Source of the DNA: Deltaproteobacteria bacterium
GTDB taxonomy: Bacteria; Desulfobacterota; Binatia; UBA9968
Assembly: GCA_016183145.1 (NCBI GenBank)
Contig: JACPFE010000518.1
Span: forward strand, 1 to 5,246
Direction: 5' to 3'
DNA length: 5,246 nucleotides
Shown here: positions 1 to 5,246 of the stretch, piece after piece
Numbering within the stretch: position 1 is the first letter of the stretch
Layout of the letters: every line of letters starts with the position of its first letter
Notes under the pieces: generated by a model
The model's input: the letters and a program-made list of their open reading frames with translations, nothing else
What the model was told of the DNA's origin: nothing
Database searches by the model: none
Position numbers and translations under genes: made by a program

Positions 1-22
1 AAACTCTTCACCTAAATCGGAT

Positions 23-177
23 GTCATTCCGGCCAACCCCGGTGAAAACCGGGGGCGAGCCGGAATCCAGCTTCCGGAAAGGGGACAGGCAACTTTTTCG
101 AAGCCGAAAAAGTAGCCAGTCCCCCGCTGGATTCCCGCCCTTCGACCAGGCTCAGGACATGCTTGCGCGGGAATGAC
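23..177. repeat. Composite palindromic repeat of three hairpins (REP/MITE-like)
   Basis: This gene-free stretch upstream of dppB folds on paper into three adjacent arms. Arm 1 pairs ATTCCGGC (26-33) with GCCGGAAT (59-66) and encloses CCCCGGT/ACCGGGG (37-43/48-54) around a GAAA loop. Arm 2 is the GGGGAC hairpin (81-124), itself enclosed by GGAATCCAGC/GCTGGATTCC (62-71/126-135), with the palindrome TTCCGGAA at 72-79. Arm 3 pairs ATTCCCGC (131-138) with GCGGGAAT (167-174). The outer ends are also inverted: GTCATTCC (23-30) with GGAATGAC (170-177). Paired ATTCC...GGAAT units resemble the small dispersed repeats of many bacterial genomes, such as the dRS3 repeats of Neisseria. No transposase and no clear target-site duplication are seen. 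I infer a non-autonomous dispersed repeat; copy number cannot be judged from one window. Confidence 0.75.
81..124 (+). repeat. GGGGAC inverted-repeat module, copy 1
   Basis: The left arm GGGGACAGGCAACTTTTTC starts at 81 and pairs with 105-124 over 20 positions with two A-A mismatches (18 of 20 matched), leaving a four-base AAGC loop. The two mismatches make the arms distinguishable: one carries CAGGCAAC and the other, read on the opposite strand, CTGGCTAC. A second copy lies at 4228-4272 in reverse orientation. The module sits in the middle of the composite repeat at 23-177 but occurs without those flanks at the second site, so it behaves as an independent unit. A link to REP-associated transposases is possible, but none is encoded here. 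Confidence 0.8.
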
Positions 178-226
178 GACAAGAGGAGCGCCGGCTTCTT
201 CATTGCGTTTCGCAGCACGACGCTAG

Positions 227-1177
227 ATGCTTTCTTACCTCCTCAATAGGCTCGCACAGCTCGTTCCGGTTCTCATCGGCTGCTCGCTGCTGGTTTTTCT
301 CGCTCTCCAGTTTCTGCCCGGCGACGCCGCTCAGGTGTTTCTTGGCGAGCGCGACTTCACCCAGGAAGACTATCAGGCGATGCGCGAGTATCTCGGCCTC
401 GATGAGCCGCTCTACGTCCAGTACGCCAAGTACGCCAAAAACGTCCTGCGGGGCGACTTCGGCCGCTCGGTGCGTACCCACGAGCTGGTATTGCCGGCAA
501 TCCTGGAGCGCTTGCCGGCGAGCTTGACCTTGGCCGCGGCGTCCTTGTTCGTCGCTCTCGTCATCGGCATTCCCGTCGGCGTCCTGTCCGCGGTGAAACC
601 CTACTCGCGCCTGGACCAGGGCAGCATGATCGGCGCGCTCTTCGGCGTCTCCATTCCTAACTTTTGGCTGGCGCTGATGCTGATTTTAGTCTTCTCGCTT
701 TACTTGGACTGGCTGCCCGCTTCGGGCCGGGGCACACCGCCGGATCTGAAGCATATCGTGCTGCCGGCCATTGTCTTGGGCAGCGCCTACGCGGCGACCA
801 TCTGCCGTCTGACCCGCTCCTGCATGCTCGAAGTGCTTAATTATGATTTTGTGCGTACGGCGCGGGCCAAGGGGCTGCTCGAGTTTTTGGTCATCAACAA
901 ACACGCCTTTCGCAACGCGCTGATTCCCGTGGTCACCGAGGTCGGCATCTCCATCGTCGGCTTGATCGAGGGAAGCACGGTGATCGAAGTCGTCTTCGCC
1001 TGGCCGGGCATCGCGCGCATGGCTTACCAGGCGGCGCTCTATCGCGACTTTCCGATGTTGCAAGGCTGCGTCCTGATGGTGGCAGCGCTGTTTGTCGTGG
1101 TCAACCTGGCGGTGGACGCGCTTTACTATTACCTCGATCCGAGAATCAAATTCGCCGGAGCGGCCCATGAAGGCTGA
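227..1177 (+). CDS. dppB: ABC peptide/nickel importer permease, DppB/OppB type
   Basis: Inner-membrane permease of an ABC importer for dipeptides, oligopeptides or related solutes (316 residues). The N-terminus (YLLNRLAQLVPVLIG...LPGD, residues 4-33) is the classic N-terminal segment of this family. About six membrane segments are expected near residues 10-30, 98-122, 134-160, 176-193, 235-257 and 277-302. The cytoplasmic coupling (EAA-type) loop is at about 205-234, with TARAKG (211-216) and the IP at 233-234. The segment AWPGIARM (258-265) and the C-terminal DPRIKF are family hallmarks. It is shorter than E. coli DppB (339) and lacks the extra loop found there around residues 165-190, so it is closer in length to GsiC-like permeases. 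The start is well fixed: an in-frame TAG lies directly before ATG 227. No good Shine-Dalgarno is seen. dppC overlaps its last 11 bases. Family is certain; dipeptide specificity is not. Confidence 0.95.
   Translation: MLSYLLNRLAQLVPVLIGCSLLVFLALQFLPGDAAQVFLGERDFTQEDYQAMREYLGLDEPLYVQYAKYAKNVLRGDFGRSVRTHELVLPAILERLPASLTLAAASLFVALVIGIPVGVLSAVKPYSRLDQGSMIGALFGVSIPNFWLALMLILVFSLYLDWLPASGRGTPPDLKHIVLPAIVLGSAYAATICRLTRSCMLEVLNYDFVRTARAKGLLEFLVINKHAFRNALIPVVTEVGISIVGLIEGSTVIEVVFAWPGIARMAYQAALYRDFPMLQGCVLMVAALFVVVNLAVDALYYYLDPRIKFAGAAHEG
1157..1160 (+). promoter_or_regulatory. Ribosome binding site deciding the dppC start
   Basis: GGAG lies six bases before ATG 1167, inside the end of dppB. It favours 1167 over the in-frame ATG at 1197, which has no comparable site, and over the far-upstream in-frame ATG at 1092, which would overlap dppB by 86 bases. 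Confidence 0.7.
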
Positions 1178-2078
1178 GGCGTTGCTGGACGTCGCCATGC
1201 CGAGGAGCGCGAGCCCAAGCCGCTGGCGCGCCTATGGCCGGCAGTTTTTGCAAAATGGCTTGGGGATGTTCGGCGCGGCGATAAGCCTGCTGATTACTGC
1301 GATCGCGCTGGTCGCTCCTCTGATCGCGCCCTATGATCCGATTCAGGTGAACCCGGACAAAATCTTCGAGGCGAGAAGCTGGAGCCATTGGCTCGGCACC
1401 GATGAGTTGGGACGCGATCTGTTTTCCCGCCTGATCTACGGCGCGCGCATCTCGTTTTTCATCGGCATCGTTGCGGTGGTTTTCAAGACCATCGTCGGCA
1501 CCGCCGTCGGCCTGGTCACCGGCTATTTCGAAGGTGCCGTCGATCACGTGCTTATGCGGCTGTTGGACGTGCTCTACGCTTTCCCCCGGACCCTGCTCGC
1601 GCTTTTGATCCTGGCCATCGTCGGACCGAGCATCCCCGCGCTGATTTTTGTCATCGGCTTGGGCGGCATCCCGCAGTTCGCCCGCATCGTGCGCGGCGCC
1701 GTGCTTTCCGCCAAGCAAAACGAATACGTCGTCGCGGCCCGTTCCCTGGGTTCCACCAGCTCGCACATCTTGTGGCGTTATCTTCTGCCCAACGTGTCGG
1801 CGCCGATCCTGATCCTTTCCAGTTTGAGCCTGGCGCGCGCCATCACCGCGGAGGCAAGCTTGAGCTTTCTCGGTTTGGGCGTGGACCCGACGCTGCCGAC
1901 CTGGGGCGGGATGCTGCGCGCCGGCGGTCCCTATCTGCGCCTCTATCCCCATCTGGCGATTTTTCCCGGACTGCTTATCATGTTGGCAGTCTTGGGATTT
2001 AATGCTATGGGAGATGCAATCAGGGACATTTTGGACCCACGCATGCTGAGCCGCGTGCGCGGCGGCCGGGCCGGATAG
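1167..2078 (+). CDS. dppC: ABC peptide/nickel importer permease, DppC/OppC type
   Basis: Second inner-membrane permease, partner of DppB (303 residues from ATG 1167, close to the usual 290-305). A short polar N-terminus (1-30) leads into membrane segment 1 (about 36-54). The periplasmic HWLGTDELGRDLFSRLIYG (75-92) is the diagnostic DppC/OppC signature. Further membrane segments are near 96-119, 143-165, 212-232 and 267-285. The ATPase-coupling loop is about 186-208, with EYVVAARSLG (186-195) and LP (207-208). ASLSFLGLG (230-238), PTWGGML (244-250) and the terminal GDAIRDILDPR (282-292) are typical. The gene overlaps dppB by 11 bases, implying translational coupling, and dppD follows after 23 bases. 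A start at ATG 1197 would remove ten poorly conserved residues and cannot be excluded. Substrate is unknown without the binding protein. Confidence 0.95.
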   Translation: MKAEALLDVAMPRSASPSRWRAYGRQFLQNGLGMFGAAISLLITAIALVAPLIAPYDPIQVNPDKIFEARSWSHWLGTDELGRDLFSRLIYGARISFFIGIVAVVFKTIVGTAVGLVTGYFEGAVDHVLMRLLDVLYAFPRTLLALLILAIVGPSIPALIFVIGLGGIPQFARIVRGAVLSAKQNEYVVAARSLGSTSSHILWRYLLPNVSAPILILSSLSLARAITAEASLSFLGLGVDPTLPTWGGMLRAGGPYLRLYPHLAIFPGLLIMLAVLGFNAMGDAIRDILDPRMLSRVRGGRAG

Positions 2079-2101
2079 CCGACGCTGAAATTGATGCCTC
2101 A

Positions 2102-3073
<972 letters not shown>

Positions 3074-3082
3074 GGTGGGGGG

Positions 3083-3194
3083 GATCGAGGATGGAGGATT
3101 GAGGATGGAAGATGGAAGGTCGAAGATAAAAGACGGAGGATGGACGAGAAATTAGCGGATCGCGATCCTCGATCCTCTATCCTCCATCTTCGAA
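3083..3194. repeat. Heptamer purine repeat with inverted counterpart
   Basis: Between dppD and dppF, nine consecutive 7-base units run from 3083 to 3145 with consensus GATNGAR: GATCGAG, GATGGAG, GATTGAG, GATGGAA (twice), GGTCGAA, GATAAAA, GACGGAG, GATGGAC. After a short spacer the same units occur on the opposite strand: CTCGATC (3168-3174), CTCTATC (3175-3181), CTCCATC (3182-3188), then TTCGAA (3189-3194). Bases 3090-3110 and 3168-3188 are complementary at 18 of 21 positions, so the transcript could form a long hairpin in several registers. A perfect 12-base palindrome GGATCGCGATCC (3157-3168) lies at the inner edge of the right arm. The repeat fills almost the whole gap. No promoter or T-tract terminator is seen. 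An effect on dppD/dppF expression balance is an inference. Confidence 0.85.
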
Positions 3195-3200
3195 ATTATT

Positions 3201-4178
3201 ATGAGCCTACTCGAAATCCGCGATCTAAGAAAACACTTTCCCGTCGGCGAGGGATTGTTCTCGCGCAACAAAGGCGCGGTTAAAGCCGTTGATGGCGTCA
3301 ATCTCACCGTGGAAGAGGGCGAGACCCTGGGGCTCGTGGGCGAGTCGGGGTGCGGCAAATCGACGTTAGGGCGGACGATTCTACGGCTGATCGAGCCTAC
3401 CGGCGGCGAGGTGATTTTCCAGGGAAAGAATCTCTTGGCGATGCCGCAGCGGGAGCTGCGCGATATGCGCCGCCAGATGCAGATTATTTTCCAGGACCCC
3501 TACGCGTCGCTCAACCCACGCATGCGCGTGGGCGATATCGTCGGCGAGGGGTTGGAAATTCACAAGCTCGCCAAGGGCAAGGCCAAGCGCGAGCGCGTTA
3601 TCGAGCTGCTCCACCAGGTCGGCCTGCGGGAAGAGCATTACGACCGCTATCCTCACGAGTTCAGCGGCGGCCAGCGCCAGCGCATCGGCATCGCCCGCGC
3701 CCTGGCGGTGAATCCCAAATTCATCGTCTGCGACGAGCCGGTGTCCTCCCTCGACGTGTCGATTCAAGCTCAGATCATCAATCTCCTGCAAGAGCTGCAA
3801 GAGAAGATGCATCTCACGTATCTATTCATCTCCCACGACCTCCGCGTCGTCGAGCATATCAGCCATCGCGTCGCGATCATGTACCTGGGCAAGATCGTCG
3901 AGATCGCCAAGAGCGACACGATCTATCAAGAGGCCAAGCACCCTTATACCAGAGCGCTGCTCTCGGCCGTGCCGATTCCCGACATGAGCAAGAAAAAAGA
4001 AAGAGTCGTGCTGGAAGGCGATGTGCCGAGTCCGGTGAATCCCCCATCGGGCTGTACTTTTCACCCCCGTTGCTCCTACCGTGAGGCAATTTGCGACAAA
4101 ATCGAGCCCCCCTTGGAATTCTACGCGGGTGGCCACGGCGTTTCCTGCCATGTCTTCGGCCCCAACAAGCGGGCGTAG
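3201..4178 (+). CDS. dppF: ABC peptide importer ATPase, DppF/OppF type
   Basis: Second cytoplasmic ATPase of the importer (325 residues; E. coli DppF has 334). Motifs in order: N-terminal RDLRKHFPV (7-15), Walker A GESGCGKST (47-55), Q-loop Q98 in IIFQDPYASLNP, signature FSGGQRQR (154-161), Walker B FIVCDE (174-179), D-loop SLD (183-185) and switch histidine H212 (ISHD). KHPYTRALL (246-254) and GDVPSPVNPPSGC (273-285) mark the C-terminal extension. Its four cysteines at 285, 291, 298 and 316 have exactly the spacing seen in DppD, consistent with a family [4Fe-4S] site (inferred). ATG 3201 is supported by the N-terminal family match, but the AT-rich sequence directly before it has no Shine-Dalgarno, perhaps because the heptamer repeat expanded into the gap. 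Translation may depend on coupling or be weak. It ends 296 bases before greA. OppF or another peptide-family name is equally defensible. Confidence 0.95.
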   Translation: MSLLEIRDLRKHFPVGEGLFSRNKGAVKAVDGVNLTVEEGETLGLVGESGCGKSTLGRTILRLIEPTGGEVIFQGKNLLAMPQRELRDMRRQMQIIFQDPYASLNPRMRVGDIVGEGLEIHKLAKGKAKRERVIELLHQVGLREEHYDRYPHEFSGGQRQRIGIARALAVNPKFIVCDEPVSSLDVSIQAQIINLLQELQEKMHLTYLFISHDLRVVEHISHRVAIMYLGKIVEIAKSDTIYQEAKHPYTRALLSAVPIPDMSKKKERVVLEGDVPSPVNPPSGCTFHPRCSYREAICDKIEPPLEFYAGGHGVSCHVFGPNKRA

Positions 4179-4181
4179 GCT

Positions 4182-4217
4182 GTTCAAAAAGTTCAAGACG
4201 TTCAAATCGTTCAAGAC
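4182..4217. repeat. Four tandem 9-base repeats
   Basis: Starting three bases after the dppF stop codon are four exact-length units: GTTCAAAAA, GTTCAAGAC, GTTCAAATC, GTTCAAGAC (consensus GTTCAANNN). It is a short simple-sequence tract with no spacers, too short for CRISPR. It abuts the GGGGAC hairpin that begins ten bases later. No binding protein can be assigned. Confidence 0.8.
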
Positions 4218-4227
4218 GTCTGTAGAA

Positions 4228-4272
4228 GGGGACTGGCTACTTTTCAGTATTTTTGAAAAGTTGCCTGTCCCC
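4228..4272 (-). repeat. GGGGAC inverted-repeat module, copy 2 (reverse orientation)
   Basis: Left arm GGGGACTGGCTACTTTTCA (4228-4246) and right arm TGAAAAGTTGCCTGTCCCC (4254-4272) pair at 17 of 19 positions around a seven-base loop. The reverse complement of this copy shares its first 17 and last 17 bases exactly with the module at 81-124, so the two copies lie in opposite orientation on either side of the four dpp genes. Only the loop and its edge differ. It lies between dppF and the greA promoter. The hairpin could also act as a transcript end or stabiliser for the dpp mRNA, but it is not followed by a T tract. Confidence 0.8.
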
Positions 4273-4348
4273 GTTTCTTGCCAAACCGTGCAGAGAAAGG
4301 GTGCTCCCGTTTCCCGGGCCGAAGGACTCCACTCACCTTACGAAGTAG

Positions 4349-4376
4349 TTGATTTATCGGCGCTTGATGATACACT
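4349..4376 (+). promoter_or_regulatory. Predicted sigma-70-type promoter of greA
   Basis: A -35 element TTGATT (4349-4354) is separated by 16 bases from a -10 element TACACT (4371-4376), preceded by an extended -10 TGA (4368-4370). Transcription would start near 4384, giving a leader of about 91 bases before greA. It gives greA a promoter independent of the dpp cluster. Prediction from sequence only. Confidence 0.55.
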
Positions 4377-4419
4377 GACCCTTAATCTACACAGCCGGGA
4401 AAAGGCAGAGAATTTTTTG

Positions 4420-4457
4420 AAGGCCTCTCGGGAGCGATTCCGAGGGGTTTTTATTTT
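4420..4457 (+). terminator. Intrinsic-terminator-like hairpin in the greA leader
   Basis: CCTCTCGG (4424-4431) pairs with CCGAGGGG (4440-4447), eight pairs including one G-U, with an eight-base loop. The stem can extend by G-U and A-U pairs down to 4420/4451, and the run TTTTTATTTT (4448-4457) follows at once, the usual layout of a Rho-independent terminator. It lies downstream of the predicted greA promoter and ends 17 bases before the greA ATG, so it would stop part of the leader transcripts at about 74 nucleotides. It could also stop read-through from dppF. In E. coli the greA leader carries a terminator that yields the short GraL RNAs; similarity here is in arrangement, not demonstrated homology. 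Confidence 0.7.
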
Positions 4458-4461
4458 GTCC

Positions 4462-4466
4462 AGGAG
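4462..4466 (+). promoter_or_regulatory. greA ribosome binding site
   Basis: AGGAG lies eight bases before ATG 4475 and just downstream of the T tract of the leader terminator. It supports 4475 rather than the in-frame ATG at 4496 as the start. Confidence 0.75.
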
Positions 4467-4474
4467 CGAAGTGT

Positions 4475-4957
4475 ATGGCAGACGCAAGCGTCCCTATGAC
4501 CACCAAAGGATACCAATTCCTGGTGGAAGAGTTGAAGCGGCTGAAGAGCGTCGAGCGTCCCAAGAACATGCGCGAAATCGAAGAAGCGCGGGGTCACGGC
4601 GATCTTTCCGAAAACGCCGAGTTCCACGCGGCCAAGGAACGGCAGTCGCTGCTCGACTTGCAGATTCGCGATATCGAAGACAAGGTGGCGCGGGCGCAGG
4701 TCATCGAAATTTCCAAGCTCTCCGGGGACAAAGTGGTGTTCGGCGCCACGGTGGCATTAACCGATGGTGATACCGGCGATAAGGTGGTATATCAGATCGT
4801 CGGCGACCATGAGGCGGAGCCGAAGAACGGAAAGATTTCCATTAGCTCTCCCGTCGCCCGCGCCCTGATCGGCAGGAGCGAGGGAGACGAGGTCCAGGTC
4901 CGCACCCCCACGGGCGTCCGTTCCTTCGAGATTCTGAGCGTCGAGTACATCGAATAG
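4475..4957 (+). CDS. greA: Transcription elongation factor GreA
   Basis: GreA enters the secondary channel of RNA polymerase and stimulates cleavage of the backtracked transcript 3' end, rescuing stalled complexes. The 160 residues match the usual length (158 in E. coli). The N-terminal coiled-coil hairpin spans about residues 10-80. Its tip has the hallmark GDLSENAEFHAAKE (42-55), including D43 and E46, the acidic pair corresponding to D41 and E44 of the E. coli protein that act at the polymerase active site. The C-terminal FKBP-like globular domain follows from about residue 85, with ISISSPVARALIG (121-133), GDEV (137-140) and a terminal ILSVEYIE. The acidic tip and hydrophobic FEILSV end favour GreA; GreB is not excluded by eye but fits less well. 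Its own predicted promoter, a leader terminator and a good ribosome binding site precede it. It has no functional link to the dpp genes. Confidence 0.97.
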   Translation: MADASVPMTTKGYQFLVEELKRLKSVERPKNMREIEEARGHGDLSENAEFHAAKERQSLLDLQIRDIEDKVARAQVIEISKLSGDKVVFGATVALTDGDTGDKVVYQIVGDHEAEPKNGKISISSPVARALIGRSEGDEVQVRTPTGVRSFEILSVEYIE

Positions 4958-4970
4958 GATTATAGCTTGG

Positions 4971-5213
4971 GTGGGGCGGGCCTTACTGGAAAGGAATCAT
5001 GTCCTTTTCAGCCGCAAAGGCTGCTGCTTTTCCAACCCGGTTGCGCAAGTTGCGCCCGGGCGCGCCTGCTCGCGCTCATTGCATCCGGCATTTCTCTACC
5101 GGATTCCGCTTGGGCGTGGCCCTTCGACTCGAGCCCCGGCCTTGGCCGGGGGCTCTTGCTCAGGATTCCGCCCCACGCGCGTACCGAAAGGTACGACAGG
5201 CTTGCCCGTGGGG
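4971..5213. repeat. Structured non-coding region after greA, rich in inverted repeats
   Basis: No convincing gene lies between the greA stop and the window end. The stretch is a chain of inverted repeats: CAGCC/GGCTG (5009-5013/5019-5023), palindrome GCGCCCGGGCGC (5052-5063), ATCCGG/CCGGAT (5083-5088/5099-5104), the strong hairpin 5131-5155, and CGTACC-GAAA-GGTACG (5180-5195) nested inside CCCCACG/CGTGGGG (5171-5177/5207-5213). GTGGGGCGG (4971-4979) is the exact reverse complement of 5168-5176, bracketing most of it. GGATTCCGC occurs twice (5101-5109, 5163-5171). The 10-mer GCCCTTCGAC (5119-5128) and GCTCAGGA (5158-5165) also occur in the first repeat (137-146, 150-157). I infer a mosaic of dispersed repeats rather than one folded RNA gene, but cannot exclude the latter. 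Confidence 0.6.
5131..5155. repeat. Strong GC hairpin inside a shared repeat string
   Basis: GAGCCCCGGCC (5131-5141) pairs with GGCCGGGGGCTC (5144-5155), eleven pairs with one extra G; in practice the innermost pair would open to give a CTTG loop. It is not followed by a T tract, so it is a poor intrinsic terminator. It lies between CCCTTCGAC and GCTCAGGA, which in the repeat upstream of dppB are only three bases apart. Confidence 0.7.
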
Positions 5214-5246
5214 GCTCCACTTTCAAAAATGTTACAGGCTTTTAGC

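Noticed and set aside
24..218. Open frame of 64 codons on minus over the first repeat
   Set aside because: It is almost wholly inside the composite palindrome; coding appearance is incidental.
173..226. Possible 17-residue leader peptide (ATG 173, TAG 224-226) abutting the dppB ATG
   Set aside because: The stop-to-start contact with dppB is suggestive, but the start lies in the repeat arm, there is no clear Shine-Dalgarno and the peptide has no regulatory codon run.
3083..3145. CRISPR-like array
   Set aside because: Units are 7 bases with no spacers. The 9-base tract at 4182-4217 is rejected for the same reason.
3350..4084. Open frame of 244 codons on + inside dppF
   Set aside because: The arginine/proline-rich translation is a frame-shifted reading of dppF, whose ATPase motifs are all intact in its own frame.
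4081..4770. Open frame of 229 codons on + spanning the end of dppF, the gap and half of greA
   Set aside because: It overlaps two certain genes in another frame, crosses the GGGGAC hairpin, the promoter and the terminator, and its product is arginine-rich and low in plausible motifs. It is a chance frame.
5009..5030. greA terminator at CAGCC/GGCTG followed by TTTT
   Set aside because: The stem has only five pairs and the T run is four bases after an interruption; too weak to call.
4967..5245. Open frame of 92 codons on + after greA, and its minus-strand partner 5008-5226
   Set aside because: Both lie across consecutive hairpins and shared repeat strings, have no good ribosome site and no family resemblance.

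Overview
The window is a stretch of bacterial chromosome of roughly 60% GC with five complete protein genes, all on the + strand. Four form a tight ABC peptide/nickel-type importer cluster in the order permease, permease, ATPase, ATPase (dppB-dppC-dppD-dppF). The fifth is greA, the transcript-cleavage factor of RNA polymerase. No rRNA, tRNA, CRISPR array, transposase, phage gene or defence gene is visible. The taxon cannot be fixed from the sequence. GC content, gene style and gaps filled with dispersed-type palindromic repeats would suit an uncultivated proteobacterial, 'delta'-like, NC10- or Binatota-like genome, but that is an inference.

Layout: 1-226 has no gene and is dominated by a composite palindromic repeat of three hairpins (23-177). 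dppB (227-1177) overlaps dppC (1167-2078) by 11 bases. dppD (2102-3073) follows after 23 bases. The 127-base gap to dppF (3201-4178) is filled by a 7-base-period purine repeat and its inverted counterpart. The 296 bases between dppF and greA hold four 9-base tandem repeats, a second, inverted copy of the GGGGAC hairpin seen upstream of dppB, a good sigma-70-type promoter, and an intrinsic-terminator-like hairpin just before the greA ribosome binding site. greA occupies 4475-4957. The last 289 bases are non-coding and rich in hairpins, and share short strings with the first repeat.

How the genes work together: DppB and DppC would form the membrane channel and DppD and DppF the two ATP-driven motor subunits of one importer. 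Both ATPases carry the C-terminal four-cysteine motif of this family with identical spacing. The substrate-binding protein (DppA type) that would define the substrate is not in the window and may lie upstream. greA is functionally unrelated and appears to have its own promoter.

I found no clear new protein system. The most interesting signals are non-coding. One is the terminator in the greA leader, similar in arrangement to the attenuated greA leader that yields GraL RNA in Escherichia coli. The other is that three of the gaps around and inside the dpp cluster, and the region after greA, carry repeats of several different kinds.
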